Shown: piece after piece, positions 12,689-25,285 of the stretch
Layout: each line of letters opens with the position of its first letter
Position numbering within the stretch: the first letter of the stretch is position 1
NCBI RefSeq assembly: GCF_910589235.1
Contig: NC_060975.1
Coordinates: 1,037,501-1,101,500 of the forward strand
DNA from: Vespa crabro
Taxonomy: Eukaryota > Arthropoda > Insecta > Hymenoptera > Vespidae
Direction: 5' to 3'
DNA: 64,000 bases
The notes under the pieces: generated by a model
What the model was told of the DNA's origin: nothing
The model's input: the letters and a program-made list of their open reading frames with translations, nothing else
Database searches by the model: none
Program-made: the position numbers and the translations under genes

Positions 12689-13243
12689 GTTTTCGAATAG
12701 TTTATCTTTTGTTTTTCTTTTTGTTCTAAAAATTTATCATCATGATTGTAACGTAACGTTTACGTTGAAAGGTTTACAATTGTAAACTTACGTTTAGATT
12801 GTTTACGAGAAACGTTTTATCGATCGAGCAAATGACATTGGAAAATATTTATTCCTATTTTTTTTTTCTTTTCTTTTTTTTTTTTTCATTGGTTCTCTCT
12901 CCCCCCCCCCCCATGCCTCATTCTATTCCATCGTCGAAGCACGAGACTTGAACTTTTCTATATCGACGAGAGGTCGTTTCTAATACATATTATCTCGCAT
13001 AGTTTACCATTGAAACAAGAATACCGACGACAATTTCCTACTATACCAACCTTATCAAGTGTATCTCATATATTTTTCAATGTTAACGATAAGATAAAAA
13101 AGATTATTTTGGCGAGATCTCCTCTCGCAAATATTTTACGAGCAAACTGATAACAGATTGTGGATCGAATAAGTGGATCATCGCTTATCCCATACGCTAT
13201 CCATCTTCGATAAGAAATTTCTTTCTTTTCTTGTTTTTTTCTC
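11291..13243. other. Non-coding block with a short unique island
   Basis: The stretch 11290-11420 is unique and GC-richer, and includes a TTTATTAT Hox-type core near 11393. It is followed by G/A-rich DNA, (GA)n at 11594-11630, a unique stretch 11860-12060, a C/T-rich block 12060-12270 with (CT)n at 12131-12168, poly-T near 12440-12460, (CT)n at 12657-12685 and a C homopolymer near 12902. No gene seen. Confidence 0.6.
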
Positions 13244-13341
13244 TCATTCATTCATTCATTCATTCATTCGTACTTTCATTCATTTATTCCTCCATTCATT
13301 CATTCATTCATTCATTCATTCATTCATTCATTCATTCATTT
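13244..13341. repeat. (CATT)n tetranucleotide array
   Basis: About 98 bases of CATT units with a few substituted units in the first half. The 12-base and 4-base periods give Phe/Ile/His/Ser frames that are repeat translations, not protein. Confidence 0.95.
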
Positions 13342-13952
13342 ATTTTTTCTTCTTTTTTTTTCTACCTTTTTTTTTTTTTTTTAATTAACGAATTCATAAT
13401 GTACCAAAGTGCATTGAAAATATACTCGTAACAATTTTAATAAGTCCGTCATTGGAATTTTATTAAATCGATAACGATAAAGTTGAGTCACTGTAACGAG
13501 TAAAAACTTTTTTAACAAGCCGTCGATAAGGTAGAACTTTCCCAATGCTTTTTATCTTACGCTGATGAATAACATTTAATTTAGAAAAATCATTCGTTTT
13601 TCCCCTCTCTTTCCTTTTCTTTTTCCTATTTTTTCTTTTTTTTTTTTTTATTTTTTAATTTCTTTTTATTTCTTTACTTTATCTCTATTCTCTCTTTGCG
13701 TTGGAACTATGAAACAAGAACAAAAAAAGAGAAAAAAAAAAAAAGAACGAAAATTCTCTTTAAGAATCCATTCTCGAATAAGAGAAAAAAAAAAAGAAAA
13801 AAGAAAGAAAAAAAAAAGAACAAAAAAAAAAACGAAAACAAAAAAATAAAATGAATTAACTTTTCGTCGTACTTCTTTTTTACGAAACACGTTATCAACC
13901 GAACACATCTCTCATTGATAAGAACGTATGAATGAAGTTAGTACTACCACTA

Positions 13953-13999
<47 letters not shown>

Positions 14000-14920
14000 T
14001 TACTACTACTATCACGTTACTTGAAAAAAAAAAGAGGAGGGAAAAAAAGGAAAAAGACAAAAAATATCGAAAACTGGATTAAAATCGACAGGAGTTGCGA
14101 CCATTGTCCAGCTGTCCAGTAATAGACGACCCTCTTTTGGCTCGAGCTAATAATACCGAATTGATCTGGGACGCTTCGGTGATTATATTTCACGTTCGAC
14201 GAACGTTTGCCTTTTATTACGGTCGTACTATAAAGGGAAAAAAAAGACGACGTTTTTCTGAGCTTTGCTCTCTCTCTGTTTTTTTTTTACTTCTATCTTT
14301 TTTTTTTATACCAATTTTGCTTAGAGAGAGAGAGAGAGACCCCGGCTGCCTCTTTTTAGCTGGACATTTCTCCCATTCCATCTGCTTTTTCGAGACAAGC
14401 CGTCTCAATTTCACGGTACGATAAATGACGCAAGTCCGACAAAAGAAATAAAAACTCGAAGGAGAGACTTCGACGAAAAAATTAAAATTAAAAAGAAAAA
14501 GGAGAAGGAAAAGGAAAAAAAAAAAGAAAAGAAAAGAGAAGGGGGCGACGGGTGGGGGAGGGCAGGGGGAATTCAATGATCCACGATTTTAAGATAAATT
14601 ATTTTCAATGGAAGGACAATGATTATTATTCGAAAAAGATCGATCGTACGATTACAGGATTTTTAATCGAAACACGATCGATATATCTCGGTCTGAAGGA
14701 CAGATAATACACACATATCGATATGAATAATCCGAATGGAGAGATACGAAAGAGGGGGAAGAGAGGAAAAAAAACAAAAAAAGAGAGAGAGAGAGAGAGA
14801 GAATGGTTATACATCCACTATTCAAATAGTAAAGAAGAATCCGACGATCGTGCGCACGTGGCACGTGGTCTCGTGCAGCGACACGGTCAACTCTCATGCG
14901 CTTTTTTACTGCTGACTCGC
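13342..14920. other. Repeat-dense non-coding block
   Basis: T- and A-rich tracts (13350-13385, 13620-13680, 13730-13850), (ACT)n at about 13948-14012, a unique stretch 14080-14240, (GA)n near 14323-14339, an A/G-rich tract 14480-14550 and a unique piece 14820-14910. No supported exon. Confidence 0.6.
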
Positions 14921-15335
14921 TATAAAAAAAAAAAAAAAAAAAAAAAAAAGAAGAAGAAAAAAGAAAAAAGAGAGAGAGAGAGAGAACAAGAAAGAAAGAA
15001 AGAAGAAAGGAAGGAGAGAGAAGATAGAAACGTAAAAAAAAAAGGAAAAAAAGAAAATAAAAAAAAGGAAAAAAAAAGAAGGAGCCAAAAAAAGGAAAGG
15101 GAAAAAAAAATACAAAAGGGTAGCTACCCCTCCTATCGTCTCGCGTACGAATCGAGAAGGAATCGTGAATTCAAGTGCAAAAAAAAGAAAAAAAAAGAAA
15201 GAAAGAAGAAAGAAAAAGAAGAGAGAGAGAAGACAACAAAAAGAAAAAGGCAAACACAAAAAAGGAAACGAAAAATGAAATTTCGAAAAAAGAAAAAGGA
15301 AAGAAAAGAAAAAGAAATACAAAACGTAATCGCGA
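14921..15335. repeat. Poly-purine (A>G) tract of about 400 bases
   Basis: Almost pure A/G on the + strand, interrupted once by a unique 60-base piece (15119-15180). The long + frame through it (14723-15523) is Lys/Glu/Arg-rich because of this composition and is not annotated as a gene. Confidence 0.85.
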
Positions 15336-15468
15336 TAGTCGTTGCTGTTGATTTAGTTATGGGTTGTACGGTTATGTATATTAATATTGATGGGAAAGTA
15401 AGCACCGGGACCATGTATAAAAGGAATGAAGGTACGACGAAGGGCATCATCTATTCGAGGGCACACCA

Positions 15469-15686
15469 GGTTAGTTCGAAATTATCCGTCATAAGGCCAA
15501 GCCGCCGCGAGTTCTCGGTGTAATTCCATTAATTTACGAATGGCAGCCGATGCAGACCGCCGCATTCATTATCATTATCAATACTGCATGGAATCGCGTG
15601 ACAAGTGCGTGGCCGCAAAGCGGAACGCCCTAGGTAGGTCCTACGCTTAGGTTCTGACCGCAACTCTGCGTTTCAGACTACTCGCT
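15469..15686. other. Candidate conserved non-coding element
   Basis: About 220 bases of unique, balanced-composition DNA between a purine tract and a CCA array. It contains CCATT..AATGG inverted arms around TAATTTACG (about 15526-15545), ATTCATTATCATTATCAATA-type homeodomain cores and the perfect GTAGG-T-CCTAC palindrome at 15634-15644. All frames have stops, so it is not a coding exon over its length. A developmental enhancer is the inferred possibility. Confidence 0.4.
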
Positions 15687-15759
15687 AAGCCGCCGCCGCC
15701 ACCATCGCCACCACCACCACCAACCACCACCAACCACCACCAACCACCACCACCAACCA

Positions 15760-15791
<32 letters not shown>

Positions 15792-15796
15792 GCCAA
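15687..15796. repeat. (CCA/CCG)n and CCAACCACCA array
   Basis: Mixed CCA, CCG and CCAACCA units on +. The minus strand reads poly-Gly/Trp. No exon boundaries, so a simple repeat. Confidence 0.9.
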
Positions 15797-16272
15797 CAAC
15801 GTCGTCAGTCTTTTCCCAATTTGTCCTTTGAATTATGCAACGTACATATATATGTATATATGCATGTATGTATGTATGTATGTATAGAAATATGTATAGA
15901 AAAGAATCGAATAAGAATCGAAAGATAAAGGAGGACATTGCGAAGAGGAGAGGACGTACCTAAAGAGAAAGGAAGAGAGCGCGAGTCTTCGATCGATCTT
16001 TCATTTTCTTCTTCCTTTTTTTCTTTCTTTTTTCTCCTTTTTTTTTCTTTTTTTCTTTTTTCTTTTTTTTTTCTTTGTTTTTTCCTCTTTTTCTTACAAA
16101 TAATTCTTTTTGTATTGACATTAATAATCCCTCGTCGTTTTTCTTCTTTTCCCTGAAATTCTTTACGTATCGTCTTTTCCTTTGTTCTTTATTTTCTTTT
16201 TCTTTCTTTTCTCGTCGATAAAGAAAATCAGAGGATAAAAGGGGAAAGAAAGAAGAAAAGGGAATTAGAAGG

Positions 16273-16314
<42 letters not shown>

Positions 16315-16435
16315 GAAAACAAAATATAATTGTTAATTAGTTTTCGAAATAAATAATTCATTCTATTGGAATAATAATATTAATATTAATAATAAAATTC
16401 TCATGAAGTAACATCTAAAAAGAATAGGAAAAGAT

Positions 16436-16476
<41 letters not shown>

Positions 16477-16554
16477 AGGAACCATTATCATCCTCACCCC
16501 TTCTCTCTCTCCCTCTCTCTCTCTTAAAATTCTTTTACTAGTTGTTACTAGAGA

Positions 16555-16589
<35 letters not shown>

Positions 16590-16977
16590 AAAGAAAAAGA
16601 AATAAATAAAAGAAAATAAAAAAAGATAAAGAAAGATAAGAAAGAAAACAAGGAAGGAAGGAAGGAAGGAAGGAAAGAAGGAAGGAAGGGAGAGAGGGTG
16701 ATACTGAAGGAGGCTGCGGCGATCGACTCGGACTTGGCCATGAGGCTAAACTAATTTGCAGCGCGAGGGCGGTCGGTAGGTTGAACTCTGGACTAGGAGA
16801 GGGTAAAGACAGAAAGAAATGGAGATAAAAAAAAAAGAGAGAGAGAGAGAGAGATAGAGGGGGGAGAGAGGGCGTTGATATGGGACCAGAAAAAAAGAGG
16901 GGAGAGGGTGTCATTCGATTTCATGTGGTGGGGTACCAAATTCCAAGTGACCAGTAAAAGTGCCACCCCCATGTGTA
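15797..16977. other. Repeat-dense non-coding block
   Basis: (ATGT)n near 15860-15885, T/C-rich block 16010-16110, (AG)n at 16276-16312 and 16441-16471, A homopolymer from 16561 followed by (GGAA)n at about 16651-16690, and a unique GC-richer piece 16700-16805. No gene seen. Confidence 0.65.
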
Positions 16978-17007
16978 TTCTCCCTCCCTCCCTTTCTCTC
17001 TCTCTTA

Positions 17008-17043
<36 letters not shown>

Positions 17044-17210
17044 GTCTATCTCTCTCTTTTTCTCTTTCTCATTCTATCAACGTTTAAACGAGTTTTCTCT
17101 TTCTGTTACTCTCACTCTCTACATACCAATACTAAGAACCATTCCTTCTCTCTCTCTCTCTCTCTCTAAAACTTTCCTTTTCTTCTCTTCCTTTCTCTTT
17201 CTAAAACTTT

Positions 17211-17262
<52 letters not shown>

Positions 17263-17290
17263 ATCTCTCTCTAAAACTCTCCCTCTCGAC
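16978..17290. repeat. Long interrupted (CT)n domain
   Basis: About 310 bases dominated by CT dinucleotides, with the imperfect motif CTAAAACTTTCCTT/CTCC recurring at about 17166, 17201 and 17270. Ser/Leu frames are repeat translations. Confidence 0.9.
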
Positions 17291-17639
17291 GATCACTTTT
17301 TCTCTCTCCTTCTTTTTTCTACATTTTCCACTCTCTTTTCTCTATCTCCCCCACTTCTCTCCCTCACCGAGTCGAAACCAAGATAGAGGGGAAAGAAACT
17401 GTGAACTGGGGTAAAAAGACTTGCTCGTGCTGGCTCGCGCGAAGGACGGCGATAGTAGTTTAGAGACGCGTGTATGCGTGTGCCCGCTCTTTTTTAACAC
17501 GCGCGTGCAGGTGCACGAAGGGAGGGGTTGAAAAGAGAGAAGGAAGTACCTTCGTACAAGGACGAACTCTCGTTCAGTATTGTAACTATCTATCATTGAA
17601 CCCTGCACACGTTCTGCCTTTTTCATTTCTTTTCTTTTC

Positions 17640-17684
<45 letters not shown>

Positions 17685-17830
17685 TCCCTTGAATCGGAAC
17701 ACGATCGAATAGAAGTTTGTTTACAAAACGAAATCGAAAGGAGATAAAAGATAAAGAAAAAGAAAATAAGCTCATATGTCGAGCGAGTAGAAAAAAGAAA
17801 AATTTGTCAAACAAAGTATGATGATCTAAG

Positions 17831-17873
<43 letters not shown>

Positions 17874-17999
17874 GTATGTTCGTTTGGAGGGAGAAAAAAA
17901 GGAAAAAAGAATAAACATAAAAAAAAAAGAAATAATAATAATAAATAAAAATAAACATAAATATAAAGGAACCCGATATAGGCTAAAGAGAAATCCATC
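17291..17999. other. Non-coding block upstream of the zinc-finger gene
   Basis: The stretch 17370-17540 is unique and GC-rich, with several CACGCG/CGCGTG-type words around 17466-17515. It is followed by (TA)n at 17640-17676 and 17826-17872. Possibly distal promoter sequence; no exon seen. Confidence 0.4.
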
Positions 18000-18348
18000 C
18001 CTGAGTTTGAAAGACTATGTGGGGGTTGGCACGCCGCAAGGGGTGACTTCGCGGTAGGACGACGACTGGTGGGAGTTCGAGGAAGGGAAGAGAAGAGAAG
18101 AGAAGAGTAGTGAAGAGAAGAGAAGAGGAGGAGGAGAACAAGAAGGTTTAGATGAAGGTGGAGGAGGAGAACGAGGAGGAGGAAGAGGAGAAAGGGGACG
18201 AGTGGAAAGCTCTCGGTGGAGGGGTGTTCGGTGGAGTTGAATCAACGCGGGGGTGTATGGGGGAATTAGCGGATGGCCGTGGACAATGTGGGGGATACTT
18301 TCTCATATCAAGTATGGCCGCCATCGTGGCACGATGGCCAAAACAATA
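18000..18348 (+). promoter_or_regulatory. Probable promoter and non-coding leader exon of the zinc-finger gene
   Basis: A GC-rich block ends at a strong donor (CAATA before GTAAGTAG; GT at 18349). A matching acceptor follows after a long pyrimidine tract (CTTTCAG, exon start 18608), giving a 259-nt first intron. No TATA box is obvious. Three YY1/Pho-type GCCAT cores sit within 25 bases (18314-18318, 18320-18324 and 18334-18338, both orientations). A small upstream reading frame ends at the donor and would meet a stop soon after splicing, so translation should start at 18714. The transcription start is not determined by the sequence. Confidence 0.5.
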
Positions 18349-18713
18349 GTAAGTAGTCCGAGCCTTAGGCGTCCGTTCTTCTTCCCCGTAATTTTCCTTC
18401 CCCTTCGACCCTTTATATAGTTTCGTTCATACTGATTTTTCTACTCCTTTTCTTTTCTATATCCATCATCTTTCTTCTTCTTCTTTTTCTTCTACTTCCG
18501 TCCTCTTTTTATTTTTCTTCCCTTTCTTTTTCTTCCCTTTAATCTTCTTTTCTTTCTCTCTACGAGAACTTCTCCGAAGATTCCCATTCTTTCTTTTCGT
18601 CTTTCAGTGCGGAGTAGTGAAAGTAAAGTGCCGCGTTATCATCGGAGTTCTTCTTCATACTTGTCGCGTCTACGTGATAAACGAGAGATCTTGATCTCTC
18701 GAATGATCGACAA

Positions 18714-18812
18714 ATGGATAAGAGTAAAGACGAGCTGCTGTCAATCCTAAGTAACGACGATTGCCTTGGGCCGATTCACGTGGAGGACTCGACCGAGCTG
18801 ATCGCGATCACG
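18714..18812 (+). CDS. Start-codon exon of the zinc-finger gene
   Basis: 33 codons, beginning MDKSKDELLSILSNDD and acidic overall, with no low complexity. It lies in an exon beginning at 18608 after a pyrimidine-rich acceptor. The donor GT is at 18813. The exon ends in phase 0, and the only nearby downstream partner that keeps the frame is the acceptor ...ACAGAG at 25524. Joined, the sequence reads ...ELIAIT then GEDLTWNERG. The peptide itself matches no domain I know; its coding status rests on splice signals, start context and phase. Confidence 0.65.
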
Positions 18813-18837
18813 GTGAGTGATTCTCTCTCACTCTCTC

Positions 18838-18888
<51 letters not shown>

Positions 18889-19058
18889 TGCTTTATCGAC
18901 GGCCTTCTCACGTTTAACTATTCCAAAAATAATGGTTGGTTCTTAATGTGTCGTGCAATTAACGAAACACAGCTGCCGTTCGTGGTTATCTTGTATCGCG
19001 TATAAACTGACGTGAGAAATTATCCGCCTAATGACGTCGGATCTGCGATATTCTAGTT

Positions 19059-19113
<55 letters not shown>

Positions 19114-19391
19114 CTCTCTCCTTAAATATTTTTCTTCCAGTCGTTGATACGTTTACACGCTCGAGAGACCGATAAAAAGGGAAAAAAAGAAAAAGATAAA
19201 AACAAACAGAAAAAAAAAGAAAAAAAAAAAAAGGAAAAGGAAAGAATTCGAATAATTCGAACGAACATATATCTTACAATACGACGAACGAATTTTCTTT
19301 TTAAAATATTTGTTATATCAGGCCCATTTTTCTTCTTCTTTTTCTTCTCTTTTCTTTACATCGTCCTTTTTACATTTTCTCTCCCTTCCCC

Positions 19392-19430
<39 letters not shown>

Positions 19431-19665
19431 TTCTCTTGTCTTTCAAATAGAAACTCTTTATCTCCGTAGGAACGTAACGATACCGTGCCGTTAGCCATTT
19501 GTGAATCGACTAAAAGACCGAGCAGTCGGTACTACTATACCTCCCGGTTTACTCCCGACGTCTTTTGCATGCGAATACTCCACGTGGTTCATCTGACGAC
19601 ACGCATTGCGCAGATCCAACCTTCCTTCGATCCCCACTTACATAGTCCTCTCTCTCTCTCTCTCT

Positions 19666-19714
<49 letters not shown>

Positions 19715-19875
19715 CATAACACTCTAGAAACGTTATACATCTTTGGTAGAAATGCGACACTATTCCATTTATACGTTGCTTACTCTTATTTACGAATCTC
19801 GAATCTCGAATGCATATTAACACGCGAAGGCCCATCCGTTTTGTTCTACGAGGGAACGAAAGGAACGGGCGGGGG

Positions 19876-19913
<38 letters not shown>

Positions 19914-20657
19914 TGAGCCACGTGTCGTCGTTTCTTACAATGCCGCGCGCATTTCTATCTTGATTTTTGTTTTTTTTTTTAATCGAGAAGAAAATTAAAG
20001 AAGAAAAAGAAAAAGAAAAAACGAGAAGAAGAAGAAGAAGAAGAAGAAGAAACAAAAATCGATTCTTTTTACTTCTTCTAATCGCGAATATAAAAAAAAA
20101 AAAAAAAACCATACAGGAGCATTCTCTTTTCTTTTCTTTTCTTTCTCGTTTTTTTTTTTGTTTTCATTCTTTATCGTTGTGTTCTTTTTTATATATATTG
20201 AAAACTTCGTTCTTACGTGCAATATAACGGGAATGATTTAATTAAGTTATAAATATTTATGGGCATTGGAATATTAACGATATAAATTTCTCATTAAATT
20301 ATCTAATTCAAATGAATTATATTCAACTTCGAGAATATTTTTTCTTTCTCCCTATCAATAGCAAGCCATATGCTTTCTTTATTTCTCTATCGTTTCGTTT
20401 CGTTTCTTTTTTTTTTTTTTTTTCTTTCAATTGGACCATCAAGATATCGCGAGAATCGAGAGAATCGATTGAAGAGAACAAGCGGCGCATCGCCCGAAAT
20501 AATATTTGTGATATTGATAATTTTTCGTTGGGTGGTTTTTTTCTTTCCAATTTTTTTTTATCCTTTTCTTTTTTTCCTTTTTTTTTTTTTTGGGAAAACA
20601 TGAAATTCAAAATGGGTGATGAACGCGGATAAATTTTCAGGACTTCTGTTGCTGTTG

Positions 20658-20688
<31 letters not shown>

Positions 20689-20995
20689 GATGATATTTGT
20701 CTTGTTTACGAGAAGACTTATGCGCGTGTGCGAAGCACCGACCGAAGTTCGCTGCTCGATCAATAGGCCTCTACTGAAATCACACATAAACGCAGCACTC
20801 ACTCCCACGCACACGTACGTCCGTCCATAGTAACGCACACATTTTTACGCGCGCGATCTCCGTCAAACTATCTAAGCTTCTTCTCCTCTCTCTTTCGACT
20901 TTTCCCGAGGCCAGGTCCCCCATTCTCTTTTCCACAAACTTTCGGAGTAAAATGTTGTATAGGCCTTAAAGTTTATCGATTAAAAAAGAAAAGAA

Positions 20996-21027
<32 letters not shown>

Positions 21028-21300
21028 TTTTTTTGAATTTGTACAATAATATCTCTTTCGTCCTTCCTTCATCTTTAAAATGATTAACGAAACGATAAAA
21101 ACGTGAAATGATTATTTACGATCGATAAAATTGCTTCTGATTTAATTATTTTCCACGACAAAGGACAATCTGCAATTAGATAAAATTAAATTGAAAGATT
21201 GTAGGTAGGTATGTCTTAAAAAAAATAAAAGATACAAAAAATAAAAGCATACAAGTAAATAGACGTACGAACAATTCTTTTTAAATCGATAATAACAAAA

Positions 21301-21332
<32 letters not shown>

Positions 21333-21949
21333 ATATAAAAAACAAGCAATAAAAATTTTTCTATGAATCATGATAATCGTGAGAAAGACAAGGTCTGTCT
21401 AAATTATACTACTAATTCACGAATAGGCATGATTATTTTATTTCGATCGTCATTTAGGTGCACACACGTATATGTACAGGGTACACACACGCGGCATACA
21501 CGTGAAATAGGACAGAGAACAGCTGTGAAAATAATTTCTCGTTACGCGACTATTATTATTATTATTATTATTCGAAGCTTATAACTGTTTTAGTTGCGAT
21601 TAATGACTTTAGCGAAATTATAATATATCGTATATTCTATTTATACTGATTGTACGTTAACGCACTAAATAACAACTAATGGATTTGAAGTTGGTGTAAA
21701 ACGATGACTGAGCTTGAATCGAATGATAAACTGTTTTCTTCACGACGTTTCGTATCCTTCGAACGAAAAGCTCCATCATAAAGCTTCGATCTTTGTCTCT
21801 CTCTCTCGCTCTCTCTCGCTCTCTCTCTCTTTCTATCCTATAACATGTTTTTCTCGACACCCTTTCGAAAGGACAACGCAGAACCCTAGTCTCCCCATTT
21901 TCGCTATCATTCATCCAATTCCAACTATGTACAGCGTTCTACGTTTTCA

Positions 21950-22004
<55 letters not shown>

Positions 22005-23252
22005 ATACATATGCGTGTGTGTGTGTGTATAGATATAGTATATAGCGAGAGAACTGAACGCGAACATACGGGCGTATTTATACGTATTTTTGGAAAATCT
22101 GTCAAACGTTACGTGGAAATGCGGGTTTTGCAACACCGACAAAATTCACCCCTCCTACTTTTCCCTTTTTTTTTTCCTTATTTTTCCCTTTTTCCCCCAC
22201 CCTCTTCTTTCTTTCTTTCAACCACCCATCAACCCTCACGTAATCCAATTTTCTTTCTAACAGCACGCGAATCTTCAAATTTCTAATAACATCTATCGCG
22301 TCTGGCTTTATTTTCTATCTTTCTTTTTTTTTTCTTTTCTTTCTCTTTCTTGTTCTTCAATTGTTATTTGAGTTATTTTATTTTCATTCTTATTTATTTA
22401 TCCATCTTTGTGATATATTATTGTCGAATCTTTATAAGAAAAAACAAACAAAAAAAAAAACAAAAAGAAAAAAAAACGATATAATAATTCTTTATGACGT
22501 GTAAGCATCGAAGAAATTAGTTTCAAAATTGAATATAAAAATTCTTTTCTTAAACGAATTCCGTTCGCGTCCGTGTGCTTAGACACGACGAAATTATTAT
22601 CAGAGAGCTTATCGATATTAAAAATATTAAAATCTCATAATATTAAATAACACTGAGATAATTTCCCAATAAGTAAGTCCTAAAAAATAGGAAAGAAAAA
22701 GAAAACGAAAAAAAGAAAAAAGAAAAGAAGAAGAAGAAGAAGAAGACAAAAAAATTTCATAAAAATTTGAACAATCCATCCAACATAGAGATTCCAATAA
22801 AATATTGGACAACGATAGAAAACGAATTATTATTATTAAACAATACGTATAGAATGACGTAAAAAAGAAAAAAAAAAAAAAAATAAATAAATAAATAAAT
22901 GTACATCTGTATCAATATAGAAATATAAAAATAGATAGATAAATGGATAGATAGATAAAATAGATTTGTTTAATAGATGACTCAGATGATCCGTAGAAAT
23001 GATCTATCCAGTAAAAGGAGAAAAACACGAGGTCTTCTCCCTCGTGAATTAAGGGGTGGGGATAGGAACGTTCGAAGGTGGAAGGGAATAGAGAACGGTG
23101 CGACGGGCCCTTCATAGGGCACGCGTTCTATACCAAACAGTAACCTAGGAGAATTCGTGGGGACTTAAGCGAAACAGGGCACGCGACGACTACCTGATTC
23201 CTCCTATTTCATCTCCTAAGGAAAAAAAGAAATAAGAAAGACACCGTCGTCT

Positions 23253-23319
<67 letters not shown>

Positions 23320-25022
23320 TTCTTTCTTCCTTTCTTTTTATAATTCTTCCCATCCTTGAGAATTTCATCGAATATTATTCTCCTTCCGCCAAGCGAACTC
23401 ATAAATTCAAGGACACTCGTGACATTTTTTTTGTGTTCTCCCTTACACACACACACACACACACACACGCACGCACGCACGCATACAAAAAAAAAAATAT
23501 ATATATATATATATGCCACATCTCTTCCCTTCTTCTTTTTCGAAAGATAAAGAAGCCACGTGCCAATAACGTTATCCCATCGTCTTTCAGCGGCCCTTTA
23601 AGGACCCTTCGAGTCTATCCACACACCTCCGATATCTAAACGTTCCTACAAATTCTTTTGGCCAAGTGTCACACATGGAACACCTAGAGCCAACTTACCG
23701 TACGATCACTCGCGTGATTCTAAGTGCCGATGTGCTGTGTTCAAGGTGATCCCTTGTGTTCTACGAGAGACGAACTCGATCGATCGGTTATGAAACGGAG
23801 ACGTTACAAGTGTCGCGGAAATAAGCCAACACTTTTTAGGTAAGGAATTATGTTCGAAAACTCAAAAAAAAAAAAAAAAAGAAAAAAAAAAGAAAAGGGG
23901 AAAAAATAAAGAAGAAGAAACAAAGCAAAAGGAAAGAAATAAGGGAAACAAAAAAGGAACAAAAAAGTCCCAATGTTAATAACGCATAAAAAAATGATAG
24001 TTATCTTCTGTCTAGTCGTGGTTTTTACTTTTCTTCTGTTTTGTTCTTTCTCTCCTTCTTTTTTTTTTTTTTGTTTGTTTTTTTTCTTCTTCCTTTTTTC
24101 CTTTCTTTTCTTTTTTTTTTTTTTTTTTATTCTCTTTTTTCTGTCAACACGTCGGAAAAGTTACACCGAAGTTCATAATTGCGAAGGAATTTAAAGAAGA
24201 TCCAACGTCAATTTTTTCTAATCGTATAAACAATTACAGTGTCATTGTGCTCGCGCGTGTACGTAAAGGTATGTGTGTGTGTGTGTGTGTGTGTGTCTCG
24301 TGCGCGTTCCTCTTCTGTTTATCTTATTCAGTTTCGTGCGCGTTCAATGACAATTTCGTGGATAAAAAGAGCCAAAAAAAAAAAAGAAAGAAAGAAAGAA
24401 AGAGAGAGAAACAAAAAAGAAGCAGAAAAAGAAGAAAGAAAAACATACGAAAAAGAAAAAAAGAAAGGAAAAAAGACGAGAAAGAAAGAGAGAAAGAAAA
24501 GAAGTATACGATAGAAGTTTGATTTTAGTTCGATCAGTGGTATCTATCAATTATTCCGAAAGTTTTCGATAAAACCCTCTCCCACTCCACCCGTATAATT
24601 CTATGTCTTTCTATCTTTCTCTTATTATTCAAGGACAATAGAAGAGAAGATAGGAGAGCATGGTTCTCTCTTTTGGTAAGGGGTCAATGCACTCTTGGTA
24701 TAGCCTATGAGGATAGACACAAAAGACGAGTAATACTGCTCGTCGTTCTGAATTAGTAATTACCACGTTTCTGAAATGCATATTCGTACTATCCTCCGAA
24801 TTCGTCCCCAGGAAAGTATGCGAGGGGTGGGTGTATATATATATATATATATGTATACATATATATATATATATGAGTCATGTGCGCTCCCCGAAACGTC
24901 TCCCTTTTTCAACCGCATGTCCATCGAGCATAGGGCGTACCGTCGCGCACGTCTCTTTCGCCAAATTTCTTCTTCCTTTCTCACCCTTCGAAGCAGTAGT
25001 ACGAAATGCCCCGTTACTCCTA

Positions 25023-25056
<34 letters not shown>

Positions 25057-25242
25057 TACTCAGGCCCTTAAATCATCCCTCCTGTCCAACTAAAATCGTT
25101 AATATCCTTCGAAATTAATATCGTCGTATCCAAAATGTTTAGCGGTGTTCGAGGTTTCGAAGAATATTTTCAAACGTTCAAGACATTTATCATCAAAGAT
25201 ACCTGCTTAAACATCGCGATCCACGTATGGAGATATGATTTT

Positions 25243-25285
<43 letters not shown>

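Noticed and set aside
13244..13341. Regular CATT array considered as a CRISPR-type repeat
   Set aside because: Unit of 4 bases with no spacers; a plain tetranucleotide microsatellite in a eukaryotic context.
14723..15523. 266-codon + frame, Lys/Glu/Arg-rich
   Set aside because: It exists because a 400-base A/G tract contains no stop codons in this frame; no start context, splice site or domain.
20323..20838. 171-codon minus frame with a poly-Ala run
   Set aside because: Poly-Ala comes from the intronic GCT array; the flanking peptide is short and unsupported and lies inside the zinc-finger gene intron.
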